Origin: Halorussus salinisoli
GTDB taxonomy: Archaea; Halobacteriota; Halobacteria; Halobacteriales; Haladaptataceae
Direction: 5' to 3'
NCBI GenBank assembly: GCA_005239435.1
Contig: ML241305.1
Coordinates: 581,289-645,288, forward strand
DNA: 64,000 bases
The notes under the pieces are model-generated. The model was not told the origin of the DNA. It worked only from the letters and a program-made list of their open reading frames with translations, and did not search any database. Both the position numbers and the translations under genes were made by a program. Below are positions 35,098-43,031 of the stretch, piece after piece (position 1 is the stretch's first letter; each line of letters begins with the position of its first letter).

Positions 35098-35840
35098 GCA
35101 CCGACGCGGAGGGCCGCTCGTCGGCGACCGACCCGGAGCGTGCGGTCTTGCGGGCCGAGGACTTGCGCGTCTCGTACGGCGAGGTGGCCGCGCTTCGGGG
35201 CCTCGACTTCCACGTCGAGGAGCGAGAAATCGTCGCCATCATCGGGCCGAACGGCGCGGGCAAGTCGACGCTCGCCGACGCCGTCTCCGGCCACCTGCCC
35301 TACGAGGGGAGCGTCAGTTACCGCGGTCGTGAGGTGGCGGACTCGCGGGCGAGCGACCTCGTCTCTCGGGGGTTGATTCACTGCACCGAGACGCGAGACC
35401 TGTTCGGCTACATGAGCGTGGACGACAACCTCGACCTCGGCGCGTACCGACACCGCGACGACCTCGACGGGCGGCGCGAGTTCGTCTACGACCTGTTCCC
35501 GACGCTCGAAGAGCGCGCCGACCAGAACGCCCGGACGATGAGCGGCGGCGAACAGCAGATGCTGGCTATCGGCCGGGCGCTGATGAGCGACCCCGACCTC
35601 CTGCTCCTCGACGAACCGACGCTCGGACTCGCACCGGTCGTTCTCGACGACATCAGCGACGGCATCGAAGAGATTCGGGACGCGGGCGTCACTGTGGTGT
35701 TGTGCGAGCAGAACGTGACGTTCGCTATGGACCACGCCGACCGAATATTCCTGCTAGAGAACGGCCGGTTCGAGCGCAAAGGGACGCCCGAGACGCTTCG
35801 CGGCGACGAGTACATCCGCGAAGCCTACCTCGGCGGGTAG
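35094..35840 (+). CDS. ABC importer ATPase, LivF type, system 1
   Basis: A 248-residue ATPase with Walker A GPNGAGKST, signature MSGGEQQMLAIGRALM and Walker B LLLLDEPTLGLAP, the usual LivF form, ending EYIREAYLGG. The GTG start overlaps the LivG stop as GTGA. It is the last gene of the first importer operon; the acyl-CoA synthetase follows after 132 bases with its own promoter-like sequence. Confidence 0.92.
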   Translation: MSTDAEGRSSATDPERAVLRAEDLRVSYGEVAALRGLDFHVEEREIVAIIGPNGAGKSTLADAVSGHLPYEGSVSYRGREVADSRASDLVSRGLIHCTETRDLFGYMSVDDNLDLGAYRHRDDLDGRREFVYDLFPTLEERADQNARTMSGGEQQMLAIGRALMSDPDLLLLDEPTLGLAPVVLDDISDGIEEIRDAGVTVVLCEQNVTFAMDHADRIFLLENGRFERKGTPETLRGDEYIREAYLGG

Positions 35841-35972
35841 TTCGGCGTTTCGGTTTCCACCGTAAGAATTCCGTTTGTCTTTTCTACAGCTGTTAGAGAA
35901 TTCCGGAGCTCGGCTCAAAATCGGTTCTTCACGGGCAAATCTTTAGGTGTTGAAGTACGATATCTGTGATAT

Positions 35973-37550
35973 ATGCCAAACCTTACCACGAACGTGGAAT
36001 CGGTCGCGGAACGACACCCGGACGAAGTCGCGGTCTCCTACCGCGGTCACGACACGACCTACGCCGAGTTCTGGGCGCGAACCGGTCAGTTCGCGGCCGG
36101 ACTGAACGACCGCGGTCTCGGAGAGGGCGACCGAGTCGCCGTCTACCTGCCGAACGTTCCCCAGTTCGTGACCGCGTTCCACGGGACGCTCCGGGCGGGA
36201 GGGGTCGTCGTGCCGATGAATCCCCAGTACAAGTCGCGGGAGATCGGCCACCTCCTTTCCGACAGCGGCGCGAAGGCGGTCGTGACGCTGTCCGACCTCG
36301 TCCCGTTCGTCGAGGAGGTCCGAGACGACACCAACCTCGAACACGTCGTCACCGTCGGCGAGGAGTCCGGCGCCGGAACCGACTTCGAGGCGTTCCTCGG
36401 CGACGCCGATTCCGCGGTCGTCGACCGCGCCGACGACGACGTGGCGGTCCAACCGTACACCAGCGGGACGACCGGCCAACCCAAGGGCGTCCAGTTGACG
36501 CACCGAAACCTCGCGTCGAACGCCAACACCGCGGCGGACCTCGTGCCGGAGGGTATCCGGCCAGAGGACAAGCAACTTGGGGTGCTCCCCCTCTTCCACA
36601 TCTACGGCATGACGGTGGTGATGAACGCGACGCTGTTCAACGGCGGGACCTACTACCCGCTCCCGGAGTGGGACGCCCAGGAGGCCGTCTCGCTCGTCGA
36701 GGAGGAGGGACTCACGCTGATGCACGGCGTTCCGGCGATGTACAACGACGTCATCAACCAGCCGAACGCCGAGGAGTTCGACCTCTCGTCGCTCCGCCTC
36801 GCGGGCGTGGGTGGGTCCGGCATCCCGGTCGAGGTGCTGCGACGGTTCGAGGACATGTACGACGTGAAGCTCTACGAGGGGTACGGACTGACGGAGACCA
36901 GTCCCGTGACCCACTTCAACTCGCCCGAACAGGGCCGACGCGTCGGGAGCATCGGCAAGTCGCTCCCCGGCGTCGAGGCGAAAATCGTGGACTCGGACTT
37001 CGAGGAGCGCCCGCGGGTCGAGCGCGGGCCGGTAGACGAGGAGGAGACGGACCTGGACGAGATAACCGGCGAACTCGTCGTCGCCGGGCCGAACGTGATG
37101 AAGGGGTACGCCGGCCTGCCGGAGGCCAACGAGGAGGCGTTCACCGAGCGCGACGGAACGAAGTGGTTCCACACGGGCGACATCGGCTACTGGGACGAGG
37201 ACGACTTCTTCTACGTCGTGGACCGGAAGAAGCACATGATAAACACCGCCGGCTACAACGTCTACCCGCGCGAAGTCGAGGAACTGCTCTTCGAACACGA
37301 GGCGGTGGCGGACGCCGCGGTAGTCGGCATCCCCGACGACCGCCGCGGCGAGACGGTCAAGGCGTTCGTGGTCCCGGTTCCCGACGCCGACGTGACGCCC
37401 GACGAGATTCGGCAGTTCTGCCTGGACAACCTCGCGGAGTACAAACACCCCCGCGAGGTCGAGTTCGTCGAGGAGCTCCCCCGGACGACCACCGGCAAGG
37501 TCCAGAAGTTCGAACTCCGGGAGCGAGAGACGGAGGCGGCCGCCGAATGA
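35973..37550 (+). CDS. AMP-dependent acyl-CoA synthetase
   Basis: A 525-residue ANL-superfamily enzyme that activates a carboxylic acid with ATP and CoA. Motifs in order: P-loop YTSGTTGQPKG (about 166-176), GYGLTE (about 304-309), HTGDIGYWDEDDFFYVVDRKK and the C-terminal catalytic Lys in RTTTGKVQKFEL. The profile is that of long- or medium-chain or aromatic acid:CoA ligases; the exact acid is unknown. The position between an importer and acyl-CoA-oxidising genes makes it the entry step of a catabolic route. A TTTAGG/GATATCTGTGATAT-containing leader precedes the ATG. Confidence 0.92.
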   Translation: MPNLTTNVESVAERHPDEVAVSYRGHDTTYAEFWARTGQFAAGLNDRGLGEGDRVAVYLPNVPQFVTAFHGTLRAGGVVVPMNPQYKSREIGHLLSDSGAKAVVTLSDLVPFVEEVRDDTNLEHVVTVGEESGAGTDFEAFLGDADSAVVDRADDDVAVQPYTSGTTGQPKGVQLTHRNLASNANTAADLVPEGIRPEDKQLGVLPLFHIYGMTVVMNATLFNGGTYYPLPEWDAQEAVSLVEEEGLTLMHGVPAMYNDVINQPNAEEFDLSSLRLAGVGGSGIPVEVLRRFEDMYDVKLYEGYGLTETSPVTHFNSPEQGRRVGSIGKSLPGVEAKIVDSDFEERPRVERGPVDEEETDLDEITGELVVAGPNVMKGYAGLPEANEEAFTERDGTKWFHTGDIGYWDEDDFFYVVDRKKHMINTAGYNVYPREVEELLFEHEAVADAAVVGIPDDRRGETVKAFVVPVPDADVTPDEIRQFCLDNLAEYKHPREVEFVEELPRTTTGKVQKFELRERETEAAAE

Positions 37551-37575
37551 CCCCGCTACGCACTCGACGACCCGC

Positions 37576-38013
37576 ATGAGCGACGACGGCCCACTTTCGG
37601 ACGTCCCCGAGGGACTCGAATACGAAGCGCAGTGGGAGGCCTGGGCCTTCGAACCCCAGACGGTCGTGGACGACCTCGCCGTCGCCGCGACGCCCGAGAT
37701 GGTCGGCTTCATGGAAGGAACCCTCCGCGACGGAGTGACGCCGCACCTCCCCGACGGCCACCGCATCGTGGGCGTGCGAGTCGACTGCGAACACCGCGCC
37801 TCCACTCCGGCGGGGGAGGAGGTCACCGTCTCGATAACCGTCGAGGAGGTCGATGCGGAGAGCGGGCGACTCGTCTCGACCGCCAGGGTCGAGGACGACC
37901 GGGGCTTGGCGGCCACGGGCCAACTGCGCCACGCGGTCGTGAACCGGGCGGCGTTCGCCGACCGCATCCGGGGCCGCGGCAGTGTGGAACGCGGGAACGC
38001 GGACGCAGAGTAA
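37576..38013 (+). CDS. Hotdog thioesterase (FlK-like)
   Basis: A 145-residue hotdog-fold protein resembling the fluoroacetyl-CoA thioesterase-like family: DDLAVAATPEMVGFMEGTL, then HRIVGVRVDCEHRASTPAGEEVTVSITVEEVD and TGQLRHAVVNRAAFADRI. It is 25 bases after the synthetase gene, so probably in the same transcript. It may release CoA from stalled or toxic acyl-CoA intermediates. Substrate preference cannot be told. Confidence 0.75.
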   Translation: MSDDGPLSDVPEGLEYEAQWEAWAFEPQTVVDDLAVAATPEMVGFMEGTLRDGVTPHLPDGHRIVGVRVDCEHRASTPAGEEVTVSITVEEVDAESGRLVSTARVEDDRGLAATGQLRHAVVNRAAFADRIRGRGSVERGNADAE

Positions 38014-38230
38014 CCGTCTCGACCCGGTTTCGGCAATGTATTCGTTTCTCAGACATAGGAAGATGCACGATAAGAAGTTGTAGATGTTTCTTTCCTCCGG
38101 CACCGCGTCCCGCGGCCGACCTGACGACGGCGTGCCCCGGTCGACCGGACGACCGCGTTCCCCGGCCGATCGGGCGGTCGGCGAACAGTACAGGAAAACG
38201 CCTTACTGCGTTCGGTCCCTCTCGACGGAC

Positions 38231-38410
38231 GTGACTACCGACTGTACGTACTGCGGAAGCGACGTGTACGAACACGACGCGCTGTTCGTGGCCGAGCAGC
38301 GAGGCGACGAGCGCGAACGGGCCGGGCAGTTCTGTAACTACGCCTGCCTGTCGGCGCACATCGACGAGGAGAATCTCGTCGAGGGAACGTGTTGCACCCT
38401 CGACCGCTGA
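38231..38410 (+). CDS. Small zinc-ribbon protein (DUF7576-like)
   Basis: A 59-residue protein with C5-x2-C8 near the N-terminus (DCTYCGSDVYEHDALFV), then FCNYACLSAHIDEENLVEGTCC, giving a treble-clef or zinc-ribbon arrangement. Such short zinc proteins are common in haloarchaea and of unknown function. The GTG at 38231 is chosen because protein-like sequence begins there; the frame is open upstream. It stands apart from the catabolic genes on both sides. Confidence 0.65.
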   Translation: MTTDCTYCGSDVYEHDALFVAEQRGDERERAGQFCNYACLSAHIDEENLVEGTCCTLDR

Positions 38411-38476
38411 GCGACGGGTCTGCCGGAGCGCGGACGGTGAAATCGGCGACGGAGCGGCCCGAGTTGGCTCCGTCGC

Positions 38477-39538
38477 TCAGAACTCGTCGACGACCGGGAT
38501 GCCCGCTGTCTCGTAGTCGCTCATCGCCGCGAGTCGGTCGGACACGTCGTCCAGCGTCACCGTCTCGGAGACGACGGCGCTCGGGTCGAGCGTCCCCGTC
38601 TCGACCATCCGGAATATCTCGTCGTAGCGCGGCGGTTGCATCCCGAACGAGCCGAGGAACTCGACCTCCTTCATCACCATCGCGTCGGTCGGGAGACCGA
38701 CCGTCCCCTGCTCGTCCTGCGACGTGAGACCGATCTGGACGTGCTGGCCCCGGCGGCGGAGACACCTCACCGAGTTCCGGCACGTCTCGGCGATGCCCAA
38801 GGCGTCCACCGAGACGTGCGCGCCGCCGTCCGTGAGCGCCATCACGGCCCGCGGGACGTTCTCGGCCTCGGCCGCGTTCACGGTCTCGTCCGCGCCCAAC
38901 TCCTCGGCTTTTCCCAACTTCTCGTCGGTGAGGTCCACGGCGACGACGTTCGCGCCGACGGCGTCGGCGACGTGGACCGCCGAGAGGCCGACCCCGCCGC
39001 AACCGTGGACCGCCACCCAGTCGCCCGCCTCCACGTCGGCCCGGTGGACGAGTCCGTGGAACGCGGTGACGAACCGGCAGCCGAGTCCGGCCATCGTGAC
39101 CGGCGAGACGCCGTCCGGAAGCGTGACGACGTTCTGGTCGGCCGCCGGGACGTGGACCTCCTCGGCGAACGCGCCGGGCGCAGCCTCGGCGAACCCCAGC
39201 GGGAGCAGGTTCTCGCAGACGTTCGAGTGGCCGGCCCGACACTCGGGACAGGTCCCGTCGCTGAGGTTGAACGGGACCGCGACGCGGTCGCCCTCCCGGA
39301 CCCGGGTCACGTCCTCGCCGACCTTGGCGACGCGTCCGGCGGGTTCGTGACCGAGAATCTGGCCTCTCGGTGGTTTCGCGCCGATCCAGTCCCAGTCGCC
39401 CTGCCACGCGTGCCAGTCGCTCCGGCAGATGCCGCAGGCCTCGGTCTCTATCACGACGCCGTCCGAATCGGGGTCGGGACGCTCTACGTCTTCGATTTCG
39501 AGGGGTTCGCCGTACTCGCGTAGTACTGCGGCGCGCAT
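38477..39538 (-). CDS. Zinc-dependent alcohol dehydrogenase
   Basis: A 353-residue medium-chain dehydrogenase. The catalytic zinc region is ACGICRSDWHAWQGDW with GHEPAGRV; the structural zinc lobe is CPECRAGHSNVCEN; the NAD-binding motif is GCGGVGLSAVHVA. It oxidises an alcohol or reduces an aldehyde or ketone with NAD(P). The ATG at 39538 is preceded at about 29 bases by a TTTATGTG box, which favours it over the upstream ATG at 39565. It is divergent from the acyl-CoA dehydrogenase at 39662. Confidence 0.9.
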   Translation of the reverse strand: MRAAVLREYGEPLEIEDVERPDPDSDGVVIETEACGICRSDWHAWQGDWDWIGAKPPRGQILGHEPAGRVAKVGEDVTRVREGDRVAVPFNLSDGTCPECRAGHSNVCENLLPLGFAEAAPGAFAEEVHVPAADQNVVTLPDGVSPVTMAGLGCRFVTAFHGLVHRADVEAGDWVAVHGCGGVGLSAVHVADAVGANVVAVDLTDEKLGKAEELGADETVNAAEAENVPRAVMALTDGGAHVSVDALGIAETCRNSVRCLRRRGQHVQIGLTSQDEQGTVGLPTDAMVMKEVEFLGSFGMQPPRYDEIFRMVETGTLDPSAVVSETVTLDDVSDRLAAMSDYETAGIPVVDEF

Positions 39539-39661
39539 ACCGAGTCGCTGGACGCTCTCGCACATAAATCTACGCCCGGTTGTACGCAGAAATCCGATAT
39601 TTCGTTAACAGTAGTTCCGACTCTGCCCAAAATACTTTTTATTGGAAGGTGACGTTCGGAT

Positions 39662-40801
39662 ATGGCATTCCGACTGTCAGACGAACAGCGGGCGATACGC
39701 GAGGCGGTCCGGACGTTCGGCGAGGAGGAGATACGACCGGTCGCGCGCGAGCACGACGAGCAGAAGAAGTACCCCGCGGACCTCGTCAAGAAAGCCGCGG
39801 AACTCGACTTCGTGGCTCCGTCCATCCCAGTCGAGTACGGCGGCGCGGGGATGGACGTGCTGTCCGCGACGATAGTGACCGAAGAACTCTGGCGGGCCGA
39901 CCCCGGCATCGGGAGCGCCATCGGGAGCCGCGGGTTCGGCTCGAACATGATCCGGAAGTACGGCGACGAGTGGATGAAGGAGGAGTGGCTGACCCGCATC
40001 GCGTCGGGCGAGTCGGCCTGCTGCAGTTGCATCTCCGAGCCGGCCCACGGCTCGAACGTCGCGGGCATCGAAACCCGCGCCGAACGCGACGGCGACGAGT
40101 ACGTCATCGACGGCAACAAGATGTGGATAACGAACGGTACCGTCGCCGACGTGGCGGTCGTGATGACCAAGACCTCGCCCGACGAGGGCCACCGCGGCAT
40201 CACCGCGTTCCTCGTCCCGACCGACGCCGACGGCTTCGAGACGGAGAAGATCGACAACAAGCTCGGCATCCGGGCCTCCGACCTCGCGGAGGTCATCCTC
40301 GACGGCGTGCGCGTCCCAGAGGAGAACGTCGTCGGCGAGGTCGACGAGGGCTTCTACCAGCTCATGGACTTCTTCGCGTCCGGGCGCACGAGCGTGGCGG
40401 CACAGGCCGTCGGCACCGCACAGGCCGCGCTCGACGCCGCGCTCGACTACGCCGACGAGCGCGAGCAGTTCGGCCAGAAGATCGGCGAGTTCCAGGCCAT
40501 CCAGCACAAACTCGCGGAGATGGCGACGAACGTCGAGGCCGCGCGCTCGCTGGCCTATCGGGCGGCGTCGTACGTCGAGTCGGGCGACGACCAGATGGCC
40601 ACCCAGTTCGCCAGCATGGCGAAGCTGTTCGCCAGCGAGCACGCGGTGGACGTGGCCGACGAGGCGATTCAGGTCCACGGCGGGGCCGGGTTCGTCACCG
40701 ACCACCCGGTCGAGCGCTACTACCGCGACGCCCGCATCACGAAGATCTACGAGGGGACCAGCGAGATCCAGAAGAACATCATCGCGGACAATCTGCAATG
40801 A
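39662..40801 (+). CDS. Acyl-CoA dehydrogenase (short/medium-chain type)
   Basis: A 379-residue FAD enzyme that introduces the alpha-beta double bond into acyl-CoA. It has the FAD/substrate segment SEPAHGSNVAGI, MWITNGTVADVAVVM, and near the C-terminus the catalytic glutamate in KIYEGTSEIQKNII, the classical position in short- and medium-chain enzymes. A CTTTTTATT box precedes the leaderless ATG by about 27 bases. Its stop overlaps the next gene as ATGA, so the alpha/beta hydrolase is co-translated. Confidence 0.93.
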   Translation: MAFRLSDEQRAIREAVRTFGEEEIRPVAREHDEQKKYPADLVKKAAELDFVAPSIPVEYGGAGMDVLSATIVTEELWRADPGIGSAIGSRGFGSNMIRKYGDEWMKEEWLTRIASGESACCSCISEPAHGSNVAGIETRAERDGDEYVIDGNKMWITNGTVADVAVVMTKTSPDEGHRGITAFLVPTDADGFETEKIDNKLGIRASDLAEVILDGVRVPEENVVGEVDEGFYQLMDFFASGRTSVAAQAVGTAQAALDAALDYADEREQFGQKIGEFQAIQHKLAEMATNVEAARSLAYRAASYVESGDDQMATQFASMAKLFASEHAVDVADEAIQVHGGAGFVTDHPVERYYRDARITKIYEGTSEIQKNIIADNLQ

Positions 40802-41676
40802 CCATGCCCGGACACGACGAGTGGAGCGACCGACAGGAGACGGCGACCGTGACCGTGGACGGTCACGAACTGGACGTGGCGTACTACGAGGAGAACGAGG
40901 CGCGGAGCACTTCGCCGGACGACGACCCGCCGGTCGTGTTCCTCCACGGCATCCCGACGTGGTCGTTCCTCTGGCGCGAGATTGCCCCGACGGTCGCCGA
41001 GGAGCGCCGGGTCGTCGCGCCCGACCTGCTCGGCTACGGTAACTCCGCGATGCACGACGGGTTCGACCGGTCGATACGCGCCCAGGAGGCGATGCTCGAC
41101 GCACTGCTCGACCGACTCGGAATCGAGACCGTCTCGCTGGTCGCCCACGACATCGGCGGCGGGGTCGCCACGCGGTACGCTGCACACGACCCCGAGGCGG
41201 TAGAGAAGCTAGTGCTGTCGAACGCGGTCTGCTACGACTCCTGGCCGGTCGAGTTCGTCAACGGACTCGGGATACCGGGGACCGTCGAGGAACTGAGCGA
41301 CGAGGAGTTCGACGCGAAACTCGACTTCGCGTTCGCCGACGGCCTGTACGACGACGAGGGCCACGACGAGTTCGTCGCGGGGATGAAGGCCCCGTGGCAG
41401 ACCGAGGAGGGCCGAGTGTCGCTCTCGCGAAACGCGGTGGCGACCAACACCAACCACACGACCGAGATCGACTACGAGGCCATCACCGCCGAGACGCTGC
41501 TGCTCTGGGGCGGCGACGACGTGCTCCAACCGGTCTCGTACGCCGAGCGACTCGCCGACGACCTGCGGGACGCGGAACTCGCCGTGCTGGATCGGGCCTA
41601 CCACTGGGTCGTCGAGGACCGCCCGGAGGCGTACCGCGACCGACTCGAATCGTTCCTCGCCGAAGGAGAACCCTGA
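40798..41676 (+). CDS. Alpha/beta hydrolase, dehalogenase/epoxide-hydrolase-like
   Basis: A 292-residue alpha/beta hydrolase with an Asp nucleophile, D118 in LVAHDIGGG, the oxyanion motif HGIPTW (50-55), an acid in LLWGGDDVLQP and the base His in AYHWVVEDRPE. An Asp nucleophile is typical of haloalkane dehalogenases and epoxide hydrolases. The halide-holding Trp after the nucleophile and the Asn after the oxyanion Gly are replaced by Ile, so true haloalkane dehalogenase activity is doubtful. It overlaps the acyl-CoA dehydrogenase stop (ATGA), which places it in the same pathway. Confidence 0.85.
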   Translation: MTMPGHDEWSDRQETATVTVDGHELDVAYYEENEARSTSPDDDPPVVFLHGIPTWSFLWREIAPTVAEERRVVAPDLLGYGNSAMHDGFDRSIRAQEAMLDALLDRLGIETVSLVAHDIGGGVATRYAAHDPEAVEKLVLSNAVCYDSWPVEFVNGLGIPGTVEELSDEEFDAKLDFAFADGLYDDEGHDEFVAGMKAPWQTEEGRVSLSRNAVATNTNHTTEIDYEAITAETLLLWGGDDVLQPVSYAERLADDLRDAELAVLDRAYHWVVEDRPEAYRDRLESFLAEGEP

Positions 41677-41702
41677 TAACTGGGTCCTCAGAAAGCAATA
41701 GT

Positions 41703-42230
41703 ATGACCGACGGAACGGACTCACCGAAGTGGGACTTCAAGGACCGCGACATCGCGATCCTCCGGGAGTTGACCCGGGACCCCCAGCTATCGTCGCGCGA
41801 CCTCACCGCCATCCTCGCCGAGGAGTACGACATCGAGGTGTCTCACGTCACCGTCAGCGAGTCCATCCGGGAGATGCGCAACGAGGGCGTGTTCCGCGAG
41901 GCCGTCATTCCCAACGAGGAGTACTACATCTTCGGCCTGTTCGAGTTCAAGTTCAACGCCGAGAACTTCGAGGAGGGGTGGCGCGACGCCATGGAGTACA
42001 TCCGCGACGACCCTCACACCCTCTTTTACTTCCTCTCCGACGGCGAGTACCAGTGGAAGACCGTGATGATGTTCCCCACCCGAGAGGCCGAGTCGCGGTG
42101 GATACACGAGTGCTACAAGGAACACGGCGACGTCATCGCCAACATCCGAAACTCGGTCATCCACAACGTGCTGAAGTTCGGCACCGACCCCGAGATATTC
42201 GAGGGGTTGAACGACGAGCAGGGGGAGTAG
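41703..42230 (+). CDS. Winged-helix transcriptional regulator (Lrp/AsnC-like)
   Basis: A 175-residue protein. Residues about 15-65 form a winged helix of the AsnC kind (DRDIAILRELTRDPQLSSRDLTAILAEEYDIEVSHVTVSESIREMRNEGVF). The C-terminal domain (70-165) is an alpha-beta sandwich with many aromatic residues (YYIFGLFEFKFN, TLFYFLSDGEYQWKTVMMF). It starts 26 bases after the hydrolase gene, so it is probably co-transcribed and may regulate the surrounding catabolic genes. Its site is unknown. Confidence 0.8.
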   Translation: MTDGTDSPKWDFKDRDIAILRELTRDPQLSSRDLTAILAEEYDIEVSHVTVSESIREMRNEGVFREAVIPNEEYYIFGLFEFKFNAENFEEGWRDAMEYIRDDPHTLFYFLSDGEYQWKTVMMFPTREAESRWIHECYKEHGDVIANIRNSVIHNVLKFGTDPEIFEGLNDEQGE

Positions 42231-42316
42231 CGGGAGCCACAGACGAGTTCACGAACCCTTCGACGCGGTTACCTGACAAACGAGGAGTACGGAGCGTCCA
42301 CTACGAGAGAGAGGAT

Positions 42317-42430
42317 TCAATCGAACAGTTCGCCGTTGAGACCGTCGTTACCCTTCAGATACGAGCGAAGGAACGTATACAGGTAAACGAACAGGACGCC
42401 AGCGATCAGCACTGTTGCTATTGCTTTCAC
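42317..42430 (-). CDS. 37-residue single-helix membrane protein
   Basis: A very short gene: GTG start, then KAIATVLIAGVLFVYLYTFL as one transmembrane helix and RSYLKGNDGLNGELFD as a polar tail. A strong TATA sequence, TTTTATATAAAA, lies about 25 bases before the start on the same strand, the right place for a leaderless gene. The codons favour G/C at third positions in the tail. No family was recognised. It could be a small subunit or a regulator of a membrane complex. Confidence 0.6.
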   Translation of the reverse strand: MKAIATVLIAGVLFVYLYTFLRSYLKGNDGLNGELFD

Positions 42431-42559
42431 ATCCCTACTTCTACTCTATTTTATATAAAACACTTTCCCAATTCGCGGCGTCTACTTCCCGGACGGTTCG
42501 GCGTATTCCGCCCGCGGTGAGTCGCCGCGGAAATCGTTCTGTCCCGCCTACGGCGTAGC

Positions 42560-43030
42560 CTACTTCACCAGCGAGAGCAGTTCGCACGACAGCACGACCT
42601 CGTCCCGCTGGTTCAGCACCTCGGCCTCGTACCGGACCACCCCGTTCGCGGTCGGATGCTCGCGTTCCTCCTTTTCGACTAGTTCCAACCCGGCGCGAAT
42701 CGTGTCGCCGAGTCGAACCGGGGCCCTGAAGCGAAGTCGGTCCACGCCGTAGAACGCCACCACGTCGGCCCGCCGGTCGCCAGCGCGCCGCGCGAGACCG
42801 GTCGTCATCGAGAACACGAGCGCGCCGTGGGCGACTCGCTCCCCGAAGTCGGACTCCGCGGCCTCGGTTTCGCTCGTGTGAATCGGGTTGAAGTCACCGC
42901 TCACGCCCGCGAAGTTCGTGACGTCCGCCTCGGTCACGGTCCGCGAGGGGGTCGTGACTCGATGGCCCACGTCGAGTTCCTCGAACGAGGCAGTCGCGGC
43001 GTCGCGCTCCGCGGACGAGTCCTCGCCCAT
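42560..43030 (-). CDS. MaoC-type (R)-enoyl-CoA hydratase
   Basis: A 156-residue hotdog-fold hydratase. The catalytic Asp/His pair lies in GVSGDFNPIHTSETEA; the HGALVFSMTTGLARR segment is also typical. It hydrates enoyl-CoA or dehydrates (R)-3-hydroxyacyl-CoA. Its start lies one base downstream of the stop of the large dehydrogenase/hydratase gene, so the two form an operon for fatty-acyl-CoA turnover. Confidence 0.88.
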   Translation of the reverse strand: MGEDSSAERDAATASFEELDVGHRVTTPSRTVTEADVTNFAGVSGDFNPIHTSETEAAESDFGERVAHGALVFSMTTGLARRAGDRRADVVAFYGVDRLRFRAPVRLGDTIRAGLELVEKEEREHPTANGVVRYEAEVLNQRDEVVLSCELLSLVK

Positions 43031-43031
43031 C

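Noticed and set aside
40798-41676. Naming the alpha/beta hydrolase a haloalkane dehalogenase
   Set aside because: The nucleophile fits, but the halide-binding Trp and Asn positions are Ile.
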